From an uncultured Myxococcales bacterium (GTDB lineage: Bacteria; Myxococcota_A; UBA9042): DNA of 64,000 bases. Below, one piece after another: positions 53,898-62,320 of the stretch. Numbering within the stretch: position 1 is the first letter of the stretch; each line of letters opens with the position of its first letter. The translations under genes were made by a program, and so were the position numbers. The notes under the pieces were generated by a model. It was not told the origin of the DNA. It was given only the letters and a program-made list of their open reading frames with translations, and did not search any database. The stretch spans positions 1 to 64,000 of the forward strand of contig CAITYF010000030.1 in NCBI GenBank assembly GCA_903896545.1, given 5' to 3'.

Positions 53898-54653
53898 ATG
53901 AGCGGAATTCGCGTGGCAATTGTCGGTGCCAACGGCCGCATGGGTCGGCATCTCTGCGAGCTGACCGAACTGGCGCCCGCGCTGCGTTTGGCTGCGCGCA
54001 TCGTGGCACCTGGCGAGACAGGCGGCATCACGCTGGCGGAGTTGCCACCGGAGAGTGTCGATGTCCTGGTCGATTTCTCGCACCGCGCCGCGATTGCCGA
54101 AGTGGCCGAGTGGGTCGAGCGGTACGGCAAGCCGTGGGTCGTCGGCACGACGGGGCTCTCGGCCTTTGACGAGCAGGCTCTCGCGGACGCCGTCAAGCGG
54201 GCGCCGGTGTTTCTGGCGAGCAACTTCTCGATCGGCGTGGCGCTGCTCGCGGACTTGTGTGCGCGCGCGGCCAAAGTGCTCGGCGTGGAAGCGGACGTGG
54301 AAATCGTCGAGACGCACCACCACGGCAAGCGCGACGCGCCTTCGGGCACAGCGCTCTCGTTGGGGCACGCGGTGGCGTCGGCACGGGGTCAGGAGCTGTC
54401 CAACGTGCGGCGTGATGGTCGCGTGGGGCAGGTGGGCGAGCGTCCAGCGGGGGAAATTGGCTTCCACGCGGTGCGACTCGCGGACATCGTCGGCGAGCAC
54501 GAGGTCCACTTCGGCTGGGGCTGTGAACGGCTGACGCTGAAGCACGACGCGCGCAACCGGCAGGTGTTCGCCCAAGGTGCGCTGCGTGCGGCGCAGTGGC
54601 TGGTCGGACAAGAACCGGGACGTTACGGGATGGCAGACCTGCTCAAGTCGTAG
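53898..54653 (+). CDS. dapB: 4-hydroxy-tetrahydrodipicolinate reductase
   Basis: DapB reduces 4-hydroxy-tetrahydrodipicolinate with NAD(P)H on the way to diaminopimelate, a peptidoglycan and lysine precursor. The 251-residue protein has VAIVGANGRMGRHL (nucleotide-binding), VDFSHRAAIAEVAEW, VGTTGLS, and the catalytic signature ETHHHGKRDAPSGTAL, with EHEVHFGWG near the C-terminus. AGGAG six bases upstream supports ATG 53898. It is slightly shorter than the 270-residue norm but complete. Confidence 0.97.
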   Translation: MSGIRVAIVGANGRMGRHLCELTELAPALRLAARIVAPGETGGITLAELPPESVDVLVDFSHRAAIAEVAEWVERYGKPWVVGTTGLSAFDEQALADAVKRAPVFLASNFSIGVALLADLCARAAKVLGVEADVEIVETHHHGKRDAPSGTALSLGHAVASARGQELSNVRRDGRVGQVGERPAGEIGFHAVRLADIVGEHEVHFGWGCERLTLKHDARNRQVFAQGALRAAQWLVGQEPGRYGMADLLKS

Positions 54654-54727
54654 TTGAGCGTTGTGGCTTGCACTCTGCGAGCGTAGCCGCGAAACTGCTT
54701 GTGCGTTCCTGCAGCGCGGAACGCGGA

Positions 54728-55144
54728 ATGGACATGACCGAAGGCTTTGTCAACTTGCTGACTTCACTGCGTCTTTCCCGTCCGGGAATGGCGTTCGTCG
54801 TCGTCCTGTTGGCGCTGACCCACACGGCCAGCTTTGCCCACTTCGCCCTCGTCCAACACGAGCAATGCCCCGAACACGGCGATTGGATGCACGTGCACGG
54901 TGGTCCGGCGCACCACGCGGACGGTGCCGACGCGACGTGGCACAGTCAGGAAACGTCGGATGGCCACGATCACTGCGGTGCGCCGACGGCGTTGCGCGAA
55001 CGCGTGGCCTTCCGCGCGCTCCAGATTCCGGCGCAGCAACAGCTATCGCACCTGCTTCCAACCGCGGATGTCGCGCCGGCTGCATCTCAGCTCTCTTCGC
55101 CGGTGACGTTGCGAACCGCGCCCAAGACTTCACCTCCGGCCTGA
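54728..55144 (+). CDS. His-rich exported protein of the metal-uptake locus
   Basis: From ATG 54728 (second ATG at 54734) the product is 138 residues. An N-terminal hydrophobic segment (GMAFVVVLLALTHTASFA) serves as a signal or anchor. The mature part is His-rich and Cys-containing: HEQCPEHGDWMHVHGGPAHH, ATWHSQE, DGHDHCGAPT. These ligands fit zinc or another divalent metal. The remaining C-terminal half is Ala/Pro-rich and low in information. It sits 117 bases before the outer-membrane barrel gene and just ahead of the metal ABC genes, so it is likely a periplasmic metal-binding accessory. No family name is known to me. Confidence 0.68.
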   Translation: MDMTEGFVNLLTSLRLSRPGMAFVVVLLALTHTASFAHFALVQHEQCPEHGDWMHVHGGPAHHADGADATWHSQETSDGHDHCGAPTALRERVAFRALQIPAQQQLSHLLPTADVAPAASQLSSPVTLRTAPKTSPPA

Positions 55145-55261
55145 GCCCATCGCCGTCGACCTTCGACGTCTTTTGGGTTTGGCCGGTCGCGTCCGCGGAA
55201 GTCCCGTCGTTCGTGCCCGTCCTCCTGCATTCCGCATCGGGATGCGTGGAGCATATTGATC

Positions 55262-56482
55262 ATGTTGCGTATTATTCTTTCGCGCCGCACCGTCGGGAGT
55301 TCGCTCCTGCTGGCGTCGCTGATGTTTCTGACCCTGCCGGCGATCGCGCTTGCGTTGCCTGAAGCGCCGACGGACGCCGCGGCCATGGCGGAACTGGAAG
55401 CTGCCCTTGCCGCAGATGCGAGTGCCGCCGTGGAGGACGTTCCGCCCGTTGCGGATTCTTCCCTTATGCCCAAGATGGCGCTGATCTTCGACGGCACCGC
55501 CGCGTGGTTCAGTGACCGCGACAACCTGCAGGCGGGTGGACACGACCCGTACCGCACGGGCTTCAACCTGCAACAATTGGAACTCCACTTGGAGAGCAAC
55601 GTCGACCCGTACCTGCACATGCAAGCGAATATCGTGTGGGGCAAAGATGGCGTGGAGTTGGAGGAGGCGTTTGCACAGTCGACTGCGCTGCCTTGGAACC
55701 TGCAGGTGCGCGCCGGCAAGTTCCTCACGCCGTTTGGGCGGCTGAATCCAACGCACCCGCACGCCTGGTCGTTTGTCGACGCGCCTTTTGCGCTGACGAA
55801 AATGCTTGGCCCCGATGGCAGCCGCGGTCTGGGAACAGAAGTTGCGTGGTTGGCGCCCTTGCCGTGGTTCCTGGAAGTGCGCGCGGCGGCGAGTCACCCC
55901 GATGCGGAGACCGGGCGAAGCTTCGCGGGCGAAGACGGCAAGACGGTCGGGACCCTGTACGATCTGCTCTGGACCGGCAATCTTCGCCAGTTCTTCGCGC
56001 TGACCGACGACTGGAGCCTGTACGTGGGCGTGTCGGAGCAACAAGGCACCGGTCCCAACCGGGAGGCAGACACGACGCAACTCTACGGCGCGGACGTTTA
56101 CCTGCGCTGGCGCCCCGTGGACGACGCGGATCGGCTGGCAGTGTCCCTGCAAGCGGAAGGTCTTTATCGGCGCCGGTCCTGGTCGGGGCAACAACTGAAC
56201 GACTGGGCGGGCTACGCGCAGGTCGTCGCGGACCTGAATCCGCACTGGCAAGTCGCGGTGCGCGATGAGCAAGGCTCCGGCGTTCAGGATGACCCGCTCG
56301 ATCCGCTCTGGACGGGGCATCGGCAGCGCTACACCGCGCAAGTGACGTGGTTCCCGAGCCACTTTGCCCGCATCCGGCTCCAAGGTTCCGCGGACATTCC
56401 GTCCTGGCGCGACCAGCCCATCTTCGCCGGCATGTTGGCGCTTGAAACCGTCATTGGCGCCCACGGCGCGCACGCGTACTAG
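55262..56482 (+). CDS. Predicted outer-membrane beta-barrel, metal-uptake locus
   Basis: ATG 55262 begins a 406-residue protein with a Sec signal (RRTVGSSLLLASLMFLTLPAI, cleavage near ALA). An Ala/Asp-rich plug-like stretch follows (to about residue 65), then a long series of amphipathic beta strands. QQLELHLESNVDPYLHMQAN, LPWNLQVRAGKFLTPFGRLN and RYTAQVTWFPSHFARIRLQG are typical barrel strands, several ending in aromatic girdles. It resembles porin-type barrels that accompany zinc ABC operons rather than TonB-dependent receptors (no TonB box or plug domain). Nine bases separate its stop from the binding-protein gene. A role in passing metal through the outer membrane is inferred. Confidence 0.78.
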   Translation: MLRIILSRRTVGSSLLLASLMFLTLPAIALALPEAPTDAAAMAELEAALAADASAAVEDVPPVADSSLMPKMALIFDGTAAWFSDRDNLQAGGHDPYRTGFNLQQLELHLESNVDPYLHMQANIVWGKDGVELEEAFAQSTALPWNLQVRAGKFLTPFGRLNPTHPHAWSFVDAPFALTKMLGPDGSRGLGTEVAWLAPLPWFLEVRAAASHPDAETGRSFAGEDGKTVGTLYDLLWTGNLRQFFALTDDWSLYVGVSEQQGTGPNREADTTQLYGADVYLRWRPVDDADRLAVSLQAEGLYRRRSWSGQQLNDWAGYAQVVADLNPHWQVAVRDEQGSGVQDDPLDPLWTGHRQRYTAQVTWFPSHFARIRLQGSADIPSWRDQPIFAGMLALETVIGAHGAHAY

Positions 56483-56491
56483 GAGGTTCTG

Positions 56492-57382
56492 ATGAAGAAG
56501 CTTTTGCTCCCGGTTCTCTTGTTGCTGCCGCTCCCGGTTCACGCCTTGACGGTCGTGGCGACGCTGCCATCGCTCGCGGCGATTGCCAAGCAAGTCGGCG
56601 GCGCTCAGGTGCAGGTCGAGTCGCTGACGTCGCCGCACCAGGATCCACACTACGCGGATGCCAAGCCGAGTCTCATCGTGTCGCTGAACCGCGCCGATGT
56701 GCTGGTGGTCAACGGCTTGGATCTGGAAGTCGGCTGGTTGCCGCCACTTCTGCTCCAGTCGCGCAACGCCAGGATCCAAAAAGGCGCGGCGGGCTACGTG
56801 GACGCGTCGCAAGCGGTGCGCCTGCTTGGTGTGCCCAAGGGGCCGATCGACCGCGCGATGGGCGACGTGCATCCAGGCGGAAATCCGCATTTCTTGCTGG
56901 ATCCGCGGTCGGGCGCGCGCGTGGCGCTTCTTGTGGCCAAGTCGTTTGCCAAAGCCGATCCGCCCAACGCGGCGACGTACCAGCAAAATGCCTCCGCGCT
57001 CGCGGCATCGCTCGATGCGCTGGCTGCAACGACGACGGCGCAGTTCGCGCAGATTCCCGCGGAGCGTCGCCGGATCGTGGTGTATCACGACTCCCTGACT
57101 TACCTTGTCGACTGGTTGGGTGTGAAGCAAGTGGCGACGTTGGAGCCGCGTCCGGGCATCGCGCCGAGCCCGCAACACGTCGCGGAGGTCTTGCAAGTGA
57201 TCAAAAGTCAGAACGTGAAGGTGATCGCGCAGGAGGAGTTCTACCCGAAGAACACGGGCAAGACGCTCGCTGGCTTGGCGCACGGTGCGCTGGCGGTGCT
57301 GCCTGGCGGCGCGGATTTTCCCACCGAGACGTACGCGGTGCATATCAAGAACGTGGCGCAGGCGCTGCGGGCGGGCTTGTAG
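56492..57382 (+). CDS. Metal ABC transporter substrate-binding protein (ZnuA/TroA family)
   Basis: A perfect AGGAGG-type ribosome-binding site precedes ATG 56492. The 296-residue periplasmic protein has a signal peptide (LLLPVLLLLPLPVHA) and family hallmarks: SPHQDPHYADAKPSL (His49, His53), LNRADVLVVNGLDLEVGW, GNPHFLLDPRSG, VYHDSLTYLVDWLG, and QEEFYPKN. Histidine and acidic ligands match a zinc or manganese cluster A-I protein. The long His-rich loop of classical ZnuA is absent; its task may pass to the His-rich neighbours. It is the first gene of the ABC trio. Confidence 0.93.
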   Translation: MKKLLLPVLLLLPLPVHALTVVATLPSLAAIAKQVGGAQVQVESLTSPHQDPHYADAKPSLIVSLNRADVLVVNGLDLEVGWLPPLLLQSRNARIQKGAAGYVDASQAVRLLGVPKGPIDRAMGDVHPGGNPHFLLDPRSGARVALLVAKSFAKADPPNAATYQQNASALAASLDALAATTTAQFAQIPAERRRIVVYHDSLTYLVDWLGVKQVATLEPRPGIAPSPQHVAEVLQVIKSQNVKVIAQEEFYPKNTGKTLAGLAHGALAVLPGGADFPTETYAVHIKNVAQALRAGL

Positions 57383-57397
57383 ACTGGGGGAGCGCCG

Positions 57398-58114
57398 ATG
57401 TTGTTGCACATCCAAGATCTGTGGGTCGGCTACCAGAACCGAGCGATCCTGCCGCCTATCACGCTGACCGTGGAGCCCGGACAGCTGTGGGCGGTGATTG
57501 GTCCCAATGGTGCGGGCAAGTCGACGTTTCTGCGGACGTTGCTGGCTCTCCAACCGCCCGTCGCTGGCACGGTGACACGCGGCGAAGGGCCGATTGGTTA
57601 CGTGCCGCAGCGCAGCGAAGTGGACCCGGCCGTGCCGCAGCGCGTGATCGATCTGGTGCGGATGGGCGTTGAACGCGGCTGGCGGGTGCTGGACCCGCTG
57701 GCGGCCCGGCGCAACCCGGCGGTGCAGACGGCGATGCGCGATGCCAACGTGACGGAACTCGCGCGCACCCAGTGGCGTCGGCTGTCGGAGGGGCAAAAGC
57801 AACGCGCCCTTCTGGCGCAAGCGCTCGCGGGCGAGCCCAAGTTGCTCGTGCTGGACGAACCGACTTCGGCAATGGACGTGCACGCCGAGGCGGCGATCTT
57901 CAACGTTCTGGAACGGTTGCGTACCGACCGGCATCTGGGCGTCGTCGTCATCAGCCATCACCTTGCGCTCCTGGCCAAACAAGCGACGCATTTTCTGCTG
58001 CTGGACAAGGACGAGAACCTGGCACTGGTTGGCGACCGCGAAACGGTCTTGCGCCACACGGCTTTCATCGAGCGGTACGGTCAGGTGCTGGATCGCGGAG
58101 GTCGTCATGGTTGA
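57398..58114 (+). CDS. Metal ABC transporter ATPase (ZnuC type)
   Basis: The 238-residue cytoplasmic ATPase contains Walker A GPNGAGKST, the signature LSEGQKQRALLAQALA (LSxGQ variant with Glu), Walker B KLLVLDEPTSAMD, and the H-loop VVISHHLALLAK. It is shorter than many ABC ATPases but complete. It follows the binding-protein gene by 15 bases and overlaps the permease gene by 8 bases, so the trio should be co-translated. It energises inward metal transport. Confidence 0.95.
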   Translation: MLLHIQDLWVGYQNRAILPPITLTVEPGQLWAVIGPNGAGKSTFLRTLLALQPPVAGTVTRGEGPIGYVPQRSEVDPAVPQRVIDLVRMGVERGWRVLDPLAARRNPAVQTAMRDANVTELARTQWRRLSEGQKQRALLAQALAGEPKLLVLDEPTSAMDVHAEAAIFNVLERLRTDRHLGVVVISHHLALLAKQATHFLLLDKDENLALVGDRETVLRHTAFIERYGQVLDRGGRHG

Positions 58115-59114
58115 CACAACCTCCTTCTGGGCGTCGTGGGAGTTGTTCCGCGACGCCGCGTTGGCTGGCACGTTTGCTGGCGCCATGTTGGGCGCGCTGG
58201 GCGTGTACGTGCTGATCCGCCGCATGGTGTTTCTCTCCGCGGCGTTGTCTCAAGCCGCGAGCCTTGGCGTCGCCACCGCATTCTGGGCGCAAGTGCAAGG
58301 CGCGCCGCCGTGGCTGGCTACGCCGACATTGGGCGCTCTGGGCGGCACGTTGCTCGCCACGGCAATCGCTGGGATTCCCGATCGGACGGGTCGCCGTGAC
58401 GGCTTGTTGGGCGCGATCTACCTGGTCTGCGCCGCTGGTACGCTCGCCATCGGCACCAAAATTGTCCAGGAACTGCAGGATATCGAGTCGCTGCTGTTTG
58501 GCTCCGGCGTCGCGGTTTTGCCGGACGACTTCCAAATCATCGCGTGGCTCGCGCTCGCGCTCGGTCTCGTCCAACTCTGGCTGCACCGCGGGTTGCTGCA
58601 CGTTTCGCTCGACCGCGACGGCGCCCGTGTCCAAGGGTTGCCGGTGCGCTTTCTGGATTTCGTGCTCGTGCTTTCGCTCGCCGCGGCAGTGTCCGTCTCT
58701 ACGCGGCTCCTCGGCGCGCTGCCCGTCTTCGCGTTCATGGTGCTCCCGGCCTTGGCTGCGCTCGACGTCGCGCAGAATCCTACCCAAGCGCTCCTCATTT
58801 CGGCGTTTCTGGGCGCGTTGGCGGGGCTCGGTGGCTACTGGCTGGCGTTCGCGGCGTCCCTGCCTGTGGGGGCGGCACAGACGTTGGTCGCCGCGCTGCT
58901 TGTGCTCACGGCGCGCGTCATGCACTTCACCGCGTCGCGCATTCTCGCGTGGCAAGCCCATCGCCACCACCACCGGCTGCAGCATCAGGCGCACGAACAC
59001 GGTCCAGACTGTGGTCACGAGCCGGTCGCGCACGGCGATCACCTGGACTATCTGGTCGACGGTCACCTGCACCACCCGCACGACGGGCATTGTGACGATC
59101 ACGGGCACCAGTAG
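58107..59114 (+). CDS. Metal ABC transporter permease (ZnuB type) with His-rich C-terminal tail
   Basis: ATG 58107 has GGAGG five bases upstream and overlaps the ATPase gene. Residues 20-275 form about eight membrane helices of the ABC-3 permease family (MLGALGVYVLIRRMVFLSAA, LLGAIYLVCAAGTLAIGTKI, VFAFMVLPALAALDVA). The last 50 residues are a His-rich tail with stretches HRHHHRLQHQAHEHG and DGHLHHPHDGHCDDHGH. That tail resembles small stand-alone His-rich metal-binding proteins found near other zinc transport operons, suggesting a fusion that buffers or senses metal at the cytoplasmic face. The whole is 335 residues, longer than the usual 270. Confidence 0.93.
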   Translation: MVDTTSFWASWELFRDAALAGTFAGAMLGALGVYVLIRRMVFLSAALSQAASLGVATAFWAQVQGAPPWLATPTLGALGGTLLATAIAGIPDRTGRRDGLLGAIYLVCAAGTLAIGTKIVQELQDIESLLFGSGVAVLPDDFQIIAWLALALGLVQLWLHRGLLHVSLDRDGARVQGLPVRFLDFVLVLSLAAAVSVSTRLLGALPVFAFMVLPALAALDVAQNPTQALLISAFLGALAGLGGYWLAFAASLPVGAAQTLVAALLVLTARVMHFTASRILAWQAHRHHHRLQHQAHEHGPDCGHEPVAHGDHLDYLVDGHLHHPHDGHCDDHGHQ

Positions 59115-59176
59115 CCCGACCCTTCACAAAGCCGTGGAAAGTGCTACATTGTTCCGGCTTCCCAAGGAGATACCCC

Positions 59177-61066
59177 ATGATTCGTCGCCTTTTTGCTGCT
59201 TGCCTCGCGCTGACCGCGCTTTTTGTCGCCTCGCCCGCGTGGGCTTGCGGCGGCTTTTTCTGTTTTCAGCAGCCCGTCGATCAGAGCGCGGAGCGCATTC
59301 TCTACGTCGTGGATGACGCGGCGGTCACGCTGCACATCCAGATCAGCTACACCGGTGACGACGATCAGTTCTCGTGGGTCCTGCCGCTCGCCAAAGCGCC
59401 CGCGCAGAATGCGGACGGCACCTACCTGAACGTCGGCTCGGACGCCGTGTTTTCGATCCTCGAATCTTCCACGCGGCCGATCTTCCAGTACACGGTCCCG
59501 AACCAGCCGACCAACTGCTACATCGGCGGCGGCTGCTTCGCGGAAGACAGCGGTACCGGCGGCGGCGGTGGTCCGAACGCCGGTGGCGGCGGCGGCGTCA
59601 CCGTGTTGCTGAAGGAAAACGTGGGTCCGTACGAAGCCGTTGTGATCCAAGGCGCGACGGGTAAAGAAGTGCGCGACTGGCTGAACGCCAACAAGTACGT
59701 GCAGCCCGAATCGTCCGAAACGCTCTTGGACGCCTATGCCAAGCAGGGCAACGTGTTCTTGGCGCTGCGTCTGCAAAAGGACAAAGGCGCGGGCGACTTG
59801 GTGCCGATCGTCGTGAAGATTGCCGAGCCCGGTCCGTGCCTGCCGATTCGTCTCACGCAGATCGCTGCGGCGCCGGACATGCCGATTGTGGCGTGGGTGC
59901 TGGCCGCGAAGCGCGCGATCCCGAAGAACTTCCTGCACGTGGTCATCAACGACGCGGTTGTCGATTGGCTGCAGTACGGCGCGAATTACAAGACGGTCGT
60001 GTCCAAGGCGGTGGATCAGGGTTCCGGCCACGCGTTCGCCACGGAATACGCGCAGCCGACGACGGACCTGAAGAAGAACTACGTGAGCTTTGTGAACGCC
60101 GGTTGGAACACCGCGGCGCTTGCCAGCATCACCGACGCGAGCAAGTTCATGCAGACGATGTTCTCGCAGGGCTTCAGCGGCACGACCATCGTGCGCAACC
60201 TGTTCAAGAAGTACATTTCCAAGCCCGCGCAGTTCGCGTCGGTGGCGGATGCGGACTTCTACACCTGCATCCAGAACCCGTACGGCCAGGCCCCGTGCAG
60301 CGATTGGGAGGCTGCCGTGAAGGCGCAGCCCTTTGACGCGAAGGCGTTTGCCGCGGATTTGGAAACGCTGATCGTCAAGCCGATGACGGCGGTGGAAGGC
60401 CAGTTCTTCGCTGAGGGGCGCTACCTGACGCGCTTGTACACGACGATGTCGCCCGAAGAAATGACCAAAGATCCGATCTTTGCCTACAATGCGGGACTGC
60501 CCACGGTGGACCGCGTGCACACCGCGACGGCGCTGCCGATTTGCGAAGGTACGCAGACGATGGCGAGCAAGGTGGAGCTGACGTTTGCCGATGGCCACAA
60601 GCTGACGGTCGACGTGCCCAAGCCGGACTACCAGAATTGCTACTATCCCGGGAACGCGGCGAATCCGACGACCAGCACGCAGCCGCTCATCGCGGGCGGT
60701 GGTCAACCGGCGAAGCAAGTGCAAGTGCTCGACGAAAGCGGTGACCCGCTGGACATCCAGCCGCTGGGTACGGCGGATCTGGTCGACGCGGAGTTGAACA
60801 ACGCCAAGGTGGGCACGCCGTCGCTGAGCGACGAGTTCAAGAAGTCGCTGCCCAAGGTCGATTGGGACCCGTACAAGGTCTTCACGCAGGGCACCGGCGG
60901 CACCGACGCGGGTTCGCTGAGCGGTGACGCCGCGTCCAACTCCGGCACGTCGTCCGACACGTCGACGTCGTCGTCCAGCTGCCAAGCAGGTCCGACGGCG
61001 GGCGCGAGCGGCTTGTTCGGCCTGCTCTTCGCGCTGGCGTTGGTCCTGCGCCGTCGCTTCGCGTAG
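59177..61066 (+). CDS. DUF2330 domain protein with a MYXO-CTERM-like anchor
   Basis: ATG 59177 has AAGGAG seven bases upstream; 629 residues. A Sec signal peptide (LFAACLALTALFVASPAWA) is cleaved before CGGFFCFQQPVDQSAERIL, the classic DUF2330 opening. The domain continues through DDQFSWVLPLAKAP and a Gly-rich insert (five Gly twice) near residue 130. The C-terminal 30 residues, CQAGPTAGASGLFGLLFALA followed by an Arg cluster, match the MYXO-CTERM sorting signal: Cys, a hydrophobic span and RRR. That implies processing and surface anchoring or export. The function is unknown. It follows the permease gene by 62 bases and precedes an MFS gene by 15. Confidence 0.93.
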   Translation: MIRRLFAACLALTALFVASPAWACGGFFCFQQPVDQSAERILYVVDDAAVTLHIQISYTGDDDQFSWVLPLAKAPAQNADGTYLNVGSDAVFSILESSTRPIFQYTVPNQPTNCYIGGGCFAEDSGTGGGGGPNAGGGGGVTVLLKENVGPYEAVVIQGATGKEVRDWLNANKYVQPESSETLLDAYAKQGNVFLALRLQKDKGAGDLVPIVVKIAEPGPCLPIRLTQIAAAPDMPIVAWVLAAKRAIPKNFLHVVINDAVVDWLQYGANYKTVVSKAVDQGSGHAFATEYAQPTTDLKKNYVSFVNAGWNTAALASITDASKFMQTMFSQGFSGTTIVRNLFKKYISKPAQFASVADADFYTCIQNPYGQAPCSDWEAAVKAQPFDAKAFAADLETLIVKPMTAVEGQFFAEGRYLTRLYTTMSPEEMTKDPIFAYNAGLPTVDRVHTATALPICEGTQTMASKVELTFADGHKLTVDVPKPDYQNCYYPGNAANPTTSTQPLIAGGGQPAKQVQVLDESGDPLDIQPLGTADLVDAELNNAKVGTPSLSDEFKKSLPKVDWDPYKVFTQGTGGTDAGSLSGDAASNSGTSSDTSTSSSSCQAGPTAGASGLFGLLFALALVLRRRFA

Positions 61067-61081
61067 CCCGACGCGCAGCCG

Positions 61082-62317
61082 ATGCAACCTTTGACCCGGC
61101 TGCACGCCTGGATTCTGACTCTGTGCGCGACGCTGACGATGGCGGTGTCCTACGCCGATCGTCAGGCGCTCGCGGTGCTTTCGCCTACCGTCACCCGGGA
61201 ACTGCAGATTTCGGAGACGGCCTACGGTTGGCTGCTTTCGGCGTTCTCGCTGGCTTATCTCGCGGGTGCGCCGCTGGCCGGTCGATGGCTGGACCGCATC
61301 GGCGCACGGCGTGGCTTGCCGATCGCTGTGCTGCTGTGGTCGAGCATCGCTGCCGCGCACGTGCTGCTGCCCGGTCCAGGCGCGGGGCTTTGGGCGCTTC
61401 TGGCGCTGCGCGTGTTGCTCGGTTTCGCGGAAGCGCCGTCGTTCCCCGGCGCGTCGCAGACGATTCATCGTGCGCTGTCGCCCGCCGACCGCCCGCGCGG
61501 GTTTGGTGTGCTGTACGTCGGTTCGTCGCTGGGCGCGATGGTTGTTCCGCCCGTTGCCACCGCACTCGAACACCGCTTCGGTTTTCGTGTCGCGTTCCTC
61601 GGTGTCGCCGCTGTTGGCCTCGCATGGCTCCCACTTTGGCTTCTTACGACGCGCGCTCCAGCAGCCCGCGAGGCGCTCGATCAGCCGCCGACGGATTCGC
61701 CCGCGCCCGCTCTGCCTCTGTTGGAACTGGTGCGCCAGCCCGTCGCCCTGCGCGGCATCGTGGCTGCACTCGCCGCCGCGCCGATGATGTCCTACGCGCT
61801 CAACTGGTCGCCGAAGTACCTCGTCGCTACGTTTCACCTCCCGCAGCAAGAGCTGGGGCATCTCCTGTGGATGCCGCCCGTGCTGTACGATCTGGGCTCG
61901 GTCGCCTTTGGCCTGTGGGCAGCTCGCCGCGCGCGCTTGTCGCCGCCGAATCAACCGCCCGTTCCGCTCCTGCCTGGTTTGGCCGGATTGGCGCTGGCGT
62001 TGACGTGTGCGCTGGTGCCGCTGGGAGGAACGCCGTACGCAGCCGTTCTGCTCACCGGCGTGGCGATGGCGGGCGGTGGTGCGCTGTTTGCGCTGTTCAC
62101 CACCGACACGTTGGCCCGCGTTCCGTCCGGCTCTGTTTCCGCAATGGCCGGCCTTCTGGCGTCCGCGCAGTCGATCGCCTACATCGCCGCGAGTCCGCTC
62201 ATCGGTCACGGTGTAGAGGTCGCGAGCCACGCGTTCGTGCTGCGCGCGCTGGCGCTCTGGCTGATCCCCGGCGTTCTGTTCTGGCTTCTCGCACGGCCCA
62301 AACGCGCCACGCCGTAG
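61082..62317 (+). CDS. Major facilitator superfamily transporter
   Basis: This 411-residue protein has about 12 membrane helices in two halves. The conserved MFS loop motif is seen as GRWLDRIGARRGLPIAV, and SYADRQALAVLSPTVTRELQ in the first helix pair is typical of the anion:cation symporter (ACS) subfamily. These proteins carry organic anions such as hexuronates and glucarate. A substrate cannot be assigned. It lies 15 bases after the DUF2330 gene, so the two may share a transcript. It converges with the DUF2169 gene, with three bases between the stops. Confidence 0.93.
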   Translation: MQPLTRLHAWILTLCATLTMAVSYADRQALAVLSPTVTRELQISETAYGWLLSAFSLAYLAGAPLAGRWLDRIGARRGLPIAVLLWSSIAAAHVLLPGPGAGLWALLALRVLLGFAEAPSFPGASQTIHRALSPADRPRGFGVLYVGSSLGAMVVPPVATALEHRFGFRVAFLGVAAVGLAWLPLWLLTTRAPAAREALDQPPTDSPAPALPLLELVRQPVALRGIVAALAAAPMMSYALNWSPKYLVATFHLPQQELGHLLWMPPVLYDLGSVAFGLWAARRARLSPPNQPPVPLLPGLAGLALALTCALVPLGGTPYAAVLLTGVAMAGGGALFALFTTDTLARVPSGSVSAMAGLLASAQSIAYIAASPLIGHGVEVASHAFVLRALALWLIPGVLFWLLARPKRATP

Positions 62318-62320
62318 CTG

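Noticed and set aside
55130-58225. Open minus-strand frame of 1031 codons across the metal-uptake genes
   Set aside because: It runs antisense across four supported genes and has no recognisable domain.
59144-62230. Open minus-strand frame of 1028 codons across DUF2330 and MFS genes
   Set aside because: Arg-rich antisense translation; the plus-strand genes have signal peptide, domains and ribosome-binding sites.
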